A program made the translations under genes and the position numbers. This document shows positions 11,625 to 23,089 of a stretch of 64,000 nt of DNA, piece after piece. The notes beneath the pieces were generated by a model, which did not search any database, was not told the origin of the DNA, and saw nothing but the letters and a program-made list of their open reading frames with translations. Each line of letters begins with the position of its first letter. Position 1 is the stretch's first letter. Source of the DNA: Trichoplusia ni (taxonomy: Eukaryota > Arthropoda > Insecta > Lepidoptera > Noctuidae); assembly GCF_003590095.1 (NCBI RefSeq), contig NC_039483.1, forward strand, positions 12,896,001 to 12,960,000, given 5' to 3'.

Positions 11625-14600
11625 TCATTCATTTTTTGCTACGTGTAGCTCGCAGGCGTCGCCATTGGTCGCCATCATCGCCGCCGTGTTGGGCCAAATG
11701 TAAATGGACTGCAGAGGAACATGCAGAAGTTCTACTAAGTACTTGAAGTGCGGCTCTGAAATTGATGGTCAAGAATAGTTTTTAGGTTTACAGGGTCAAC
11801 CTTAACCTCTTTCCGCCCTAAAAAAGATGAGTCGGGAAGGTAAACCGGACTTTTACTCGCTAAAACCACGAGACTGTCGCCCTTCTCTTATACGAGGGTC
11901 ATTAAGACAATTTATTGGAAACTAACTCAACATAACAGGCTGTTTCGATGTAGTTCTACAATTTCTACTTCTGAGTTATATATTGCTTATCTCATATATA
12001 TAAGACATATTGAATATTTATTATATAACATTTATCTTTAATGACTTTCATAATGTCATTGCGTAACCCTTACGACTAGACAAACTAGTCATAGTGCCGC
12101 TAAAATAAATGTTCTAGCATATCTCATTGTGTTTGAAGTTATATCAACATATAATTAACCTTATCAGGAAGCATACTGCACCATTTATGATATAAGTAGG
12201 TTCAATACCTACCTACATTTAAAATGTATAATTATTACGATTTTTGTTACTGAAATGACTTTACCGAAATGAGTAAATATTTACGAAAGGTAAAAGAAAG
12301 TTGTTATGAGCCACAAAAAAAGTGGAATTAATTTTACATCTTTAATAGAAAACCGATCATTGGCAATTATTTTTATACTTGGTTATACTTAATTTTATGT
12401 GTCAGCACTACCATGAACATGGTTCTCCGCAAACTTCAAGCTAAGAAAATGTCTAATGAAGTATACATAATACAATTTCAAATATCGTATAGAAGATAAT
12501 TATTTACCTTATTTTTCGAAAGCTTCAGTTCAAGATAACTTAAATTGTATAATAAAAGACTTAAACTTACCATTTTCAGGGGTAATATGTCCTCTACGAA
12601 TCAAAAAGTCGATAAGGACTGGGGCACTTGTAGTTTTGAATTGGGGAGATAGTGCTCTTTGAATACACTCTTCAGCCGTTAACAGTTCAAAGTTTTCGAC
12701 TTCGCCATCAGCGTTCTGTGGCATAAAGTCCAGAGGCAACTTAAGGTCGTATACGTATTCTGTATTCGGGAATAAACCCCTTTCACTTTCAAAGTAGAAA
12801 CTGAAAAAAAAAATACTTATTAGCAAAACTGATAGTAAGTAACAAAAAAGCATATTTTATTTTTTTTAGGCTAATATTAGTCATTAAGATATTAATCAAG
12901 ATTAAAAGTCTAGGTGAATATACTTTTATCAAGTAACATTTTAGATAACCCATTTCGTTTTTTTAAAATAACAGACATAACTGAAATAAATTTTATAACT
13001 TACCTAACGCAACCAGCTGGCACTAACTTCTTAGCAAGATCTCCAGCAACAGAGGCTTCCTCTGCAGCCTCTTTTATTGTCGTCTCCAAAACTCCATAGC
13101 CAACAGCGAGGCCCCCACTTACGAAGCAATCCCACTTTCCTTAAAATTTATAAAAACGTACATATGAATGTATATTTTAATAAAATAGATCCGGTAACTG
13201 CAGGATATAAAATGTCAGGATTCTATTCTGAAACCTTAACCAGCATCAATTGCTTCTTAAACTTTACATTTATTGTTTTGTATTTACCAGGCCAAGTTTG
13301 TTTTGTGAAACTTCGTTGCTGCAGCCAGATGCAAAGACCTTTGACTGGATGGTCTACATAGCCAGTGACACTGACACCATAGTTCCTGATGCCAAACAGA
13401 CAAACTGCACTCCTATCCATTTCTAGAAGGTTCTCAGGATAAAATGGTGTTGAGACTCCAAAACACTGAAATCCACAATGTTTTGTATGATCAGTAATTA
13501 ATTACATAGTAGGAATAAGCAAACACCTCTAGTTATCTATCTTATAGTTGTGGTTTGTATGTACCTACTAGAAAATTGATTTTATTTTTCCTGTTAAATA
13601 GTTCAGAAATCATAAGCCACTTTATAAAATTTATTTGTAATAACCTTTACATCAATTTCAGTACATCTGCCTGCATAGGACACACAGTAACGGCTATGTT
13701 AAACTATTTTATTTCATTTCTTTTGTTACAATTAAGCAACATTAAATGGGAGTATTAATATTTGATTAAAATCAACTATTGATGAGATCCATACTTTAGC
13801 CGAGACAATTTTCTTTTTGATATGATTATACTGTCAACTGCTGCTAAATGATCAATAAATATTATATCACATAATTTTATCAAATAATTTTATTACATTA
13901 TCAGAGACATATTATATGTTATCAGATATTAGAAGTCACACCTACCTCATCTCTCCAGCCTTTTAATGCACATATTTCATTTTCTTTCCTCAAACTCTGT
14001 AATACATCTGCGATTTGCATTGTTCTCTCCTTATAATCTCGAAATGCTGGATTTAATTCAACATACTTACTTGTAATCCGAAATACCTGGAAAATTCACT
14101 TTCTGGTATATATTGTTTGTAGGAAATATTCTCACCATATATTTACTAATTTTCTTGTTAAGTTATTGTAACATTATATTTTCAAATTGTCAATACCAAT
14201 ATTTTGTTGATCATATTCTTGAAATTAATTATCATGATATTGCTGTACCTGTCTTGCCTTTTTTTAGAAGATAAACATGGTAAAGGTCATTTTTGTGATT
14301 TTTTTAAAAGCTTGTAGAATGTAGAAAGTTTATGAACATGTTTGAGACATAGTATACTATCTTTAAGAAAAATCGTAAATAATTGATTATTTGAGGCACA
14401 CATAATTGCGTAAATACAAAACGGCACACGGATCTTACCTCTGGAAATCTTATAAGATGTTTCATTACATCAGGACGAACCAATCCCACTTGGTATCCGG
14501 CTACTATGAACGGTTTACATATTCCTTGATGCAAGCCTTGAACAATGCAAAATATGTAAGCAAACATTGCAGTTGCTTCTTCGACGACTTGTTATTACAA

Positions 14601-14807
14601 ACACAAAGTAGACTACCCAAACACCCAACCGTGTTTCCTATAGTAATTTAAAATTCTTAATTTTAATGTGGATAACTTCAAAAAAAGTATTCACATACCT
14701 GATAGATAAAAACAGTTGAATTTTTTGGCTAATTTGAGTAGGTCGGAAATGTTGTTCTGTGCAGACGAGTACATATTTTTCATATTATTATTCCATATAG
14801 CATCCAT
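11625..14807 (-). CDS. Nudix hydrolase with DUF4743 domain (thiamine-pyrophosphokinase-related / NUDT20-24 type)
   Basis: Seven coding exons on the minus strand join in frame: 14699-14807, 14439-14536, 13946-14086, 13288-13465, 13004-13139, 12571-12800 and 11625-11755. They give about 340 residues. The ATG at 14805-14807 is preceded by an in-frame TAG eight codons upstream, which fixes the start. The N-terminal half, with motifs such as PFIVAGYQVGLVRPDV, corresponds to DUF4743. The Nudix domain begins at GYVDHPVKGLCIWLQQRS. Its Nudix box starts SGGLAVGYGVLETT and continues KEAAEEASV. As in plant NUDT20/24 relatives, the first Glu of the canonical box is displaced while the EA-EE metal-binding part is kept. 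C-terminal motifs are YVYDLKLPLDFMPQN and SIYIWPNTAAMM. Such proteins are linked to hydrolysis of damaged thiamine diphosphate, but the substrate here is inferred. It diverges from BRE across 609 bp. Confidence 0.93.
11800..11905 (+). repeat. Dispersed repeat fragment (second of two related copies)
   Basis: CGCTAAAACCACGAGACTG followed by TCGCCCTTCTCTTATACGAG resembles the 3.55-3.66 kb segment in the same orientation. It lies in the last intron of the Nudix gene, about 45 bp upstream of its terminal exon. Confidence 0.4.
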
Positions 14808-15416
14808 GCAAGTTGTTAGTAGGTACTACTTATATTTAAACCTAAAAAATATATTTAACAGCAACAATAGGACTGAAGTCGTTTTAATATTTTAACGCTT
14901 GAATATAATCCCGTCCCTGTTCAGCAAATTCCACAATGTCTGTCTGACTGATTGACTGACTGACGCACCGACAAAAACAAATGACAGCCATAGTGAAGTG
15001 TCTATCGATAACTTCCACTCTATGTTCTATGTGTTTTTTCTAATCTTTGAAATTAAAAAGCCTTTTTATCAATAACGGCAAAGTTATTAGTTGCTATTTC
15101 ACGACGAAACGAAGTGCTCAACCTGGATATGCACAGTAATTCCATTTTGAGAGCAGTCACAACATTCTGTCACAAATTAATTATTTAAACAGCTTTGCAA
15201 AAATACCGGCATTTTGTTGTAACCCTGTACGTAAGCACTAGTTTTTGAAATGTAAAATATGTATTAATGTCTATGGATGGTTATGGTCTGTCACTGTTGT
15301 TGTCATGTTGTTGTGATATTATTTTTGTCTTATCCTTTCCCTCTGTAAATACTTGAGTTTATATTTTCACTTTAAAATATAAAATACCAACAAATCTATA
15401 GTACTTTTACACCACC
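14808..15416. promoter_or_regulatory. Divergent intergenic (shared promoter) region, Nudix hydrolase / BRE
   Basis: The Nudix ATG (minus, 14807) and the BRE ATG (plus, 15417) are 609 bp apart and point away from each other. Both promoters and 5' UTRs must fit here unless there are distant non-coding exons. A short GACT-rich run (CTGACTGATTGACTGACTGA) lies near 14,944-14,963. No core promoter motif is convincing by eye. Confidence 0.5.
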
Positions 15417-17196
15417 ATGTCGTTCGAAAGTTTCGGAGTTATCAACGATTTAGCTCCAGTGTTTCGCCCATACGTGCAAAATGTATACCAAGATTTGAAA
15501 CTTGGTAAGCTGCAAATATACACCTTTTATAATACTTGTTGGGCAATTATTTTATACTATTTTTGTTTTGTCTTAGGTTTATGTAAAACTAAAGTTGACT
15601 TTGAGAGAATATCTGGAAATTTAGAAGGGGGTGATTGTCAATTGCGGATTGTGCTACCATACTGTTCTAAGAAACTTAAATGGGAAGTTATATTTGACAG
15701 TACATCACCTTGGTTCGCGCCGGATTTTAGATTTGATGATGATACTTTTTTGGCGAAGATAGAGGCAAATTTTCTTGAAGAAAAAGTACCAAGTCTGTTT
15801 AAATGGAATGAAAATGATCCCAAGGCACTTAGTGATGTCTTGTCAGAACTCATCAGTTTGTATAAACTTCATCATGTAAATAAACTTTGTAATACTTCAA
15901 AATTCTAAAAAGATACCGTTGTTATTAACAGTAAATTAAATTATTTGTCTTAAGAGTTTACATTTAAATATAGGGAATTAAAAAATCGTTTTGCAACAGA
16001 TATTCAATTCAAAAATATGTTTACTGAATCTCATGATTATTACAGATAAAAAAACTAAATGAAGATGAGAGTTCTCGAGCCTACTTTGAATACAGTGCTT
16101 TGCTTGGAGATGCATTAACATCTGAGAAGGACATAGAAGTATGGGTTGGCAACCATGTTGTGGAGTTTTTAATAAGACTTAATGTAGATACATCAAGATT
16201 ACCAGAATTATACTGTGATGGGTAAACAATTTAATCAAAGAACAATAATAATTACTTTATGCTAGTTAATACAGCAATTTAACTATATCTTTTTCCAGAA
16301 CTGAACAGAATCCAGCTATTGACACAGCATTATTATTAGTCAGATATCCAAACTCAACAAATGCTGAATTGATTATGTCACCTACACTGACCAACTCACT
16401 TGGAAATATCAACCTGCCTTTGTAAGTTCTATTCTTATCATTGCTTAATGTAATGGTTAATCCTTAGTTCTGCATCTACAATTTTTCTTAATACTGCATC
16501 TCTAATGTGTCATTTCTCAATTTTATCAATATTTTTATTTTTGCAGAATGCATCAATCTGGGGTCCTAATGGATTATGTACCTATGGTGACTGATTTACT
16601 AAACAATAAGGTAAGTAGTGCATACAAAATCTTTATAGCTGTCAATATATTATATTCATGCTTAGGCTTAAAAGACATGTAGAAGTGATGATATATCTTA
16701 CTTGCAGAATAAATGATTTAATTTCTTTTTTTTTTTCAAAAACATGTCCACCTGTTTCCAGATTCGAGATTTGCTCAATAATGAAAAATTAAAACGAGAT
16801 TTATTAGCACAACTGATTGTTAAATATGAAGGTGCTGTACTGGAACATGACGCAAATAATGCAGCTTTCTTATTTGAAATGAACAATTTTCACTGGATCC
16901 TGCAGATAGACATTGGTTTGTAATTTACCCTTACCTTACAAAGTTTAATAACATTGGATATAAAAGGTTATTTTATCTTTACTGCAAATTTTCTAGGGGT
17001 CAAGTTTCCAGAGAAGCCTCCAGTATTAACCTTGAGATCAATTTACCATTGCACTAAAGGAAAACCAATGTACAAAGTTCTACCAAGCTGTCCATACAAT
17101 AATTTTGAAGGATACATTGAACAACAAGTTGAAATATTCAAAAATGAATGTATGGGAACACCATCTATTAACCAACTAGTCAGTATAGATAACTGA
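15417..17196 (+). CDS. BRE: BRISC and BRCA1-A complex member 2 (BRE/BABAM2)
   Basis: This is a scaffold subunit of the Lys63-specific deubiquitinating BRISC and BRCA1-A complexes, holding inactive E2-like (UEV) folds. Seven coding exons join in frame: 15417-15504, 15577-15875, 16046-16221, 16299-16421, 16547-16610, 16762-16915 and 16997-17196. They give about 367 residues, against roughly 380 in vertebrates. The ATG has a good context (CACCATGTCG). Recognisable segments include LAPVFRPYVQNVYQDLKLG, VIFDSTSPWFAPDFRFDDDT, and, in the C-terminal half, a VKFPEKPPVLTLRS stretch typical of an E2-like fold. The catalytic cysteine of true E2 enzymes is not evident, as expected for this family. Introns are short (72-170 bp). 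It is convergent with HCCS. Confidence 0.95.
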
Positions 17197-17236
17197 GCAT
17201 TTCGTTTTCAATTGTAACTATAATTTAAGGATTAAA

Positions 17237-17242
17237 AATAAA
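17237..17242 (+). terminator. BRE poly(A) signal
   Basis: An AATAAA lies 41 bp after the BRE stop codon. It is 6 bp away from the opposing HCCS signal, so the two transcripts' 3' ends probably overlap. Confidence 0.7.
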
Positions 17243-17248
17243 AGATCA

Positions 17249-17254
17249 TTTATT
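17249..17254 (-). terminator. HCCS poly(A) signal (candidate)
   Basis: Plus-strand TTTATT reads AATAAA on the minus strand, about 450 bp past the HCCS stop. Cleavage 10-30 nt beyond would fall at or within the BRE 3' UTR. Confidence 0.55.
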
Positions 17255-17702
17255 TCAACTTCATTTTACTATGTATCGTATTTTAACCTTGTTAGTTAAA
17301 CATATTCCTACAAGGATTTATTAACATGAACAATGTTGCAATGCAAACATGATTATTTAACAAAACTATCATTCCTAAGACATCTAGTTTAGTATGAATA
17401 CAATCCAAACCTTATTGTTAATATGCTGGTAGCATTTTTATTTTCACTAAAATGTTAACTAATATCAAATAAGTACTGATAAGTGTTCCTAATCTTACTA
17501 TCTTAAAAGGAACATATTATGTACATAAAGTACTTATCAAGAAAAGATCTAAAAAATCTATAACTTTGTGAATAATAGTCCAAACAAAATATAATCACAA
17601 AGAGTTTCCGCAGTGACAAATTCTTGTCGACAGAAGAACCCCACGAAAAAATAAATACTTAATTGCAATTTATGCATTATATTTTGGTGGTAAAGTTATA
17701 AT

Positions 17703-19093
17703 CTAATTTGTCAATTTAGTATTTTCCTTGGTGCCAATAAGTTCATAGCGGTATCTCATATACATGACTTTCATTCTGTCCCATACATTGTCAAATGAGT
17801 CCATTGCTGGCCTGACATCCAGTAATGCAAACTGATACTTGTTGTCGACTTCTCCTCCATCATAGTAGTCAATCACATAGCGGACATCCTTGCCACACCT
17901 ATCTACAATCCAGTCATGTCTATCAAAGGGCAGTTCATATCTGAAAACAAAATAATACGTTTTATTGCATAATCTGAATAATCTGAATTAATATGATACA
18001 AAATGTGGGGTTTTGTTACTGTCACAATAAATCTGTGATGTAAGATTGAGTTACCATTAGAGAACAAGTATTTTAAATAGTTCAGTATCAATAATATCCA
18101 TTACCAAAAAAAAGTAAATGTAAATAATTTAGCTAGTATTTGACTTACCCCAGCCATGACCTTATGCGGGCCCTGGGGCTGTAATCTGAAGCTTTACCTC
18201 CAAAGCTTTTAAGTCTTGGGTGTCCACACTCCTTTGCATGAAGAGCCTCCCATTTTAAGACCTCCTGCCAAGCCTTAAAATAAATTTTCATAATTTAATT
18301 AAAGGAATTGGATACTAAACTAAATGGCATAATTATGTTTTTATGTGATTATTCTTGAGGCAATTTTACACATTAAATACCTGTTCATTGTTGGCATTGT
18401 GTATTTTGATAATATCCTCCATATCTTTCTGCTCAATGTCCTCATTCTTCCAGCGCCAGCCCTTACGCAGCATAGCATTCCAGAACATTTGCTGGCTGGG
18501 ATACACCCAGAACTCTGTGGAGCCATCAGGCATGGCACGGGGAATGGAGGATACTTGGCGCTGAGTAGGCAACTCAAAGGGCTGGTCAGGGGCTGGCTGT
18601 TGATTAGCTGGAGGCATCTATAGAAATCCCAATAAAATGATTGTTTACTGTCTTTATGCCAGTTTCTACATTTAGTATATACTTGTTATAAGTTACTGAA
18701 CCAGAAGAGTCATTTACAATGATGTAAGTCCACTTTCTAGGTATTGTACTTTGTATAATCAACATAATCAGCACAGTGTAATAGTGTGATATTTGACTAC
18801 ACAAGGTCATTTATGTAGCACACATGATATTGTATAATAATTATGTTTGAAGGTTATGTTATTTTCATATGTTAATCGAACTTATCTATAAGATTCAAAG
18901 CACTAAAACTTACCATGTTATAAGGGTTGATGTCGGTGCCTTGCTGCCCTGCCTGCACAGGGCATTCCGACACCTTGGGTTTTTCTGGTACATTTTCATT
19001 TTTCTTGTGCATCGGACATTCTGGTGGAGGATTCGAGCCCTCACTTATGTTAGGCATTTTAATACTAGCCTCAGCTGATACTGTGTTCCCCAT
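17703..19093 (-). CDS. HCCS: Holocytochrome c-type synthase (cytochrome c heme lyase)
   Basis: This mitochondrial intermembrane-space enzyme attaches heme covalently to apocytochrome c. Four minus-strand exons join in frame: 18914-19093, 18381-18617, 18149-18273 and 17703-17940, for about 259 residues against roughly 268 in human. The N-terminus starts MGNTVSAEASIKMP and carries two heme-regulatory CP motifs (ECPMHK and SECPVQ). Conserved core segments follow: GSTEFWVYPSQQMFWNAMLR, WEALHAKEC with the His proposed as heme ligand, FGGKASDYSPRARIRSWLGY, ELPFDRHDWIVDRCG and VRYVIDYYDGG. These order exactly as in the family. No signal cleavage site is obvious, consistent with import driven by internal sequence. 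It lies tail-to-tail with BRE, and its 5' end faces the 3' end of mL55. Confidence 0.96.
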
Positions 19094-20097
19094 TTTGATA
19101 ACGTCTTATGTAATTCGTAAGGATGAGGTTAATACATACACATAACTATGGCCCTTTGAAACACTAAAATAAGACACTAAATGCCGCAAAATAACAATTA
19201 ATTTAAAACTATGAAATCGTATTTTTTAATTATTTATCTTCTGAAGCAAGACTATCTAATTTTAACTAATCGTTTTCGTTTCACAAAAATTACACTTGTA
19301 AAGTTATTATTACACCATGCCCTCTATTCTATCACAATAAAATAACACGAGTGAGTGTTGCCAGATGAGATTAAAAAAGGTTAAATATTACGCTCCATTA
19401 GATAAAAGAAATATATAAATATGGATTTATTCCTCACTTAATAGTTAAACTTTAGGAGAAGCCAGTTTAGTTATTATCACTAAGAATATCTACACAATGA
19501 AGTTTCGTAATTAATAAGAGGACAAAGGTATGAGAAATAGCTAGTTTTCTTTGTTTGTAGCTATAGCTAGTTGTCTTTTACACACTCACTTTCTTGTTTA
19601 TATGTTTGCTTGCTTGTCGTTCTGGTTGGATTTTTGTAACTCAATTTTTAGGCACTTCCCGATAGGCTGAAATTTTCAGGGTAGCTTGAAATTCAATGAC
19701 ACTGCAATTTACAACTATAAAAATGACTGAACCGATTTTGATAAAAAAGTGGGTATATCGATTTTTTAAGTACATTAATGGTCCCCTTTAAACACAGTAA
19801 CGAAAAAAGGGAATATATTACAAAATAGACAATCAGTATAACCTCAATATTGTTAAATTAAAGTTAGTTAATATTAATGTGTTTGTGAAAGCATTAGCAA
19901 GTAAGGATAAAGTATTGAACCAAATTTGATAGAATTTTACATGGAGATGGCACCCCCCATTTACACATGAGCTACTTTATGAGCTTTTTTCCAAGTTTAA
20001 AGTAAAGGATGCAGTTAGTTTAAAATAATTGAAAGCCTGCATTAATTTTATATTTTATAATTAACTAAAACCTAATAACATGAAATGCTTATGGCAT
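19094..20097. other. Intergenic region between HCCS and mL55, with a repeat fragment
   Basis: This 1-kb stretch must hold the HCCS promoter and the mL55 3' UTR (both minus strand). No coding exon is seen. It includes the repeat copy at 19.59-19.77 kb. Confidence 0.4.
19590..19770 (+). repeat. Dispersed lepidopteran retroposon fragment, partner of the 4.4-4.6 kb copy
   Basis: GGCACTTCCCGATAGGCTGA, then AATTTTCAGGGTAGCTTGAA, then AATTTACAACTATAAAAATG, then an ACTGAACCGATTTTGATAAA block. The same block order is found inverted at 4436-4545. It falls between HCCS and mL55 and has no coding capacity. Confidence 0.6.
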
Positions 20098-20750
20098 CTA
20101 CTTCTTTTTTATGTATTTTAAATATTTCTTGGCATTAAAGTCATCTTCAATATCATCAGTAATTTTAACTTTCTTCTTTGGTTTCCTCTTTTCTAGTCTC
20201 ATTTTACGCTCTTCTTCAGTTAATTGTGACAAATCCAGTGGCAGCTAGAAACAAGTGAAAGTAAATTAATTATTATTTTTAGGAAGGAATTTATTCAAAA
20301 TGTTAACATTTACTACATCATATCATCATATGATATGTAAATATGATCAGCAACAGTGCTACAAAAGTAAAAAACACTAAAATTAGTAGAGTTTATCAAT
20401 TAAACCACATAAAATAACCTATCCTTAATTATCTCCGGTTTTATATTGGTTGTATATCCCGAAAGCATGAGGCTAAGGAAAGAATAAAGGTGAGAGAAAA
20501 TGTAGGCCGCTAGTTTTTCGTAATTTCTGTTGTTCGATTAATTATTTATCCGTACCTTAATAATTTTTCTCGGTTCATGATATCGTACATTAATAGAAGC
20601 ACCATCAGACAATACAACTCTTGTAGGATACATTCTAGCGTAAATATCTCTGTGTATCTTGGTAACGCTTGCTACATTGTTATGTAAATAACTTTTACAA
20701 CACAAATTTATAAAGGAAGTTTTTAAGTGTAATAGTGCTCTAGTATTCAT
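20098..20750 (-). CDS. mRpL55: Mitochondrial large-subunit ribosomal protein mL55
   Basis: This is a small animal-specific mitoribosome protein. Two minus-strand exons, 20556-20750 and 20098-20244, join in phase 0 for 113 residues, close to the insect family length. The N-terminal ~25 residues are basic and hydrophobic, as in a mitochondrial targeting sequence. They are followed by the family core: VTKIHRDIYARMYPTRVVL, then DGASINVRYHEPRKIIK, the second exon LPLDLSQLTEEERKMRLEKR and a lysine-rich C-terminus ending in KYLKYIKKK. The ATG at 20748-20750 is the only plausible start. It reads in the same direction as HCCS but about 1 kb upstream of it, so the two probably have separate promoters. 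Confidence 0.92.
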
Positions 20751-21290
20751 TATAATGAAACATATATTTGAATGATTTTGGAAAAATAATTCAACATGAA
20801 ACTATTTTATAACCTCGTAACAGTGGTTATCTGGTTATGTCATTTAGAGTCAACAGACAAACTCACAGGACAAGCTGTCAAATTAATGTTTAGTGTTGTT
20901 CACAGAATAAATATTCTTGAATTTCTTTATGAAAAGTTACTGGATTTTTTTTAGATAATTCACAAAAATAAGTCACCGTCATTCAAAAACCTAATTACGC
21001 AAGTTAAATTGAACTTTAATTTTAAAAACAGCGTAATTAGACATAATAAGAAGAGTTGGCAGTTTCCGTGTGTGTGTGTTGTGACCATAGCATGTTCTAC
21101 AGAAGTACGGGAGTAATTAACAATATAGGAATGAAGACGATAATTTAACTCAATACATAACCAGTTTGAAAATAAATACTACTTCCAATATTAGTAAAAA
21201 ACCCGAAAAATATGTTGAAGATTTTTTTCGTGAATAATAAATACCTATATACACCAAAATATTGCGGGATTATTGAACAAATCTGACGCA
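20751..21290. other. Intergenic region upstream of mL55
   Basis: AT-rich sequence that should hold the mL55 promoter. A (GT)-rich run lies near 21,069-21,081. No gene is seen. Confidence 0.35.
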
Positions 21291-22480
21291 ATTTCAGTAT
21301 GTATTGAAGAACTGCTGCAGAAGAAAAAATAAACGTTGACATAATATGTATTACAGAACATTTTATTATGACGGGTTATGAACCATACTTGACTATCTCA
21401 AATTACCAATTGGCAGCATATTTCTGCAGAGATGGAAGCAAAAGAGGAGGTGCATGTATACTTGTCAAAAATCGCCACCAATACACCGAATTAAAACAAG
21501 TCAAAAAAAAATTCGTTGCCTGGTGTAATTGAATGCTGTGCAATAGAACTTACGCAATATAAGATTGTCATTGCATGTGTCTACAGAGTACCTAAACCTA
21601 GCAATTTTAATATATGTATGGAAAAAATGCAGATTCTGTTGCAAACACTTACTAAAAAACAATATGAAAATATTGTAATAATGGGCGACTTTAATGTAGA
21701 CATTCTAAAGCGTAACATACAGACTCTAGATTTCGAATGTTGATTTTAAATTTTTAAATCTAATAAGTTCATACATCAGTGACAGAAGGCAATACACAGA
21801 AATAAGTTCAATAAACACAGACACAAAACAAGAAGAGAAACATAAATCATCAATGCGTATCGTCAAATATGGAGTACCTCAGGGTAGTGTCTTAGGTCCT
21901 CTGTTATTCATTTTGTATGACACACAGAAAGTTTAATAAAAAGAATTAGTATGGCCTCATATGCAGTACATAAGCTGGTTCCTATAATTAACATGGATGC
22001 TCTTCTTACAGCTTACCATGGTCTCGTTTCTTCTATTATTAGATACGGTATTATCTTTTGGGGTAACTCCACCAACAAAGAATTAGTTTTCAAAGCTCAA
22101 AAGCGATGCTTAAGGACTATGTTCAAGCTGAAAGTTACTGATAGCTGTAAATCGTATTTAAAAAAATTTAGAATATGAACCCTTCCGTCTCTGTACATTT
22201 TAGAAACCGCCGTATTTGTAAAAACAAACCCTCATTTATTTGCAAAGATGTCTGATGTAATTAATCGCAATAGACCCGATAATAGCAAATTGTGTATTCA
22301 AACATCAAAAACAACTATGATGCACAATAGCATTTTTTGTATGGCTCCAAAAATTTACAATAAAATACCGTCACTCTGGAAAGACCTAAAAATTTAAATT
22401 TTCAAAAAGCAATTAACTAAATTCTTAAGTGATAAATCTTATTATTCTACTGAAGAGTTCCTGCAGGATAAAATATAACA
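21291..22480 (+). mobile_element. Decayed, internally deleted non-LTR retrotransposon
   Basis: Fragments of one LINE appear in order but in shifting frames. First comes an apurinic endonuclease part (DIICITEHFIMTGYEPYL, GGACILVKNRHQ). After a frame change and stop comes the next endonuclease piece (VIACVYRVPKPSNF, ENIVIMGDFNVDIL). After a deletion there is a reverse-transcriptase core piece (GVPQGSVLGPLLFILYD). After a second deletion removing the YADD region there is a C-terminal piece (GLVSSIIRYGIIFWGNST, AQKRCLRTMF) running to about 22,475. The style of the endonuclease and C-terminus suggests a CR1/L2/Jockey-group element, but the clade is not certain. Many stops and frameshifts make it a dead relic. 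No target-site duplication was identified. Confidence 0.8.
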
Positions 22481-23089
22481 GCTGATTTACTGCTCCATAC
22501 TTTTTATTCTATTTGTATTTCTTTGTTTTACAATTATAACTTTATTATTATTATAATATATAGTGTTGTTGTTATTGTTATTATTTTTTGTTGTATTAAC
22601 TTAAAACTAATAAATATTTAAGTATAATTGTTAATTTGGAGAGGTTTAAAATGTTTATTTCAAAATACTAAGATTATTTTTTCTTTCTTTATATTTGTAT
22701 GCTGTAATGGCTAAACATGACTGTTACTTTTTTTTCTTTTTAACACCCTGCATGCACACTATGCATGTTTTACAAATAAAAATATCTTATATTATCTTTT
22801 TTATCTCTTATCCGTCTTGGAAGATGTCATACAAAACACGATTGTCAGATGCGTTCTTTGTAAACACACACGAACAAGCAGGTTACACTTACACCGTTAC
22901 ACCCAAGCTTACATACACAGACAGAGCAGACGCTTTCAATTTTCGATAAAAATAAAAATAAATATTGTGAACGCCCGGAATCAAGCCAAGAGTTAAATAA
23001 ACGTAGTCTCATTTTTCTGAAAAAGAAAATGTGGTCGTGACTAAACTGAAAATTGGTTTTATTAAGTTTAATAAATCCCAAACATAAAA
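22481..23089. other. Upstream region of the choline transporter-like gene
   Basis: AT-rich non-coding sequence between the LINE relic and the CTL1 ATG. It should hold the promoter and 5' UTR. An imperfect inverted GCATG pair (CCTGCATGC, TATGCATG) lies near 22,747-22,766. Nothing else stands out. Confidence 0.35.

Noticed and set aside
18345..18623. Plus-strand open frames over HCCS exon 2
   Set aside because: They are antisense shadows of a strongly conserved HCCS exon.
17697..20750. A mitochondrial gene cluster (HCCS, mL55, ISCA1, D2HGDH) as a functional unit
   Set aside because: These genes lie on both strands, are separated by unrelated genes and have no shared promoter. Chance proximity of common housekeeping genes explains it.
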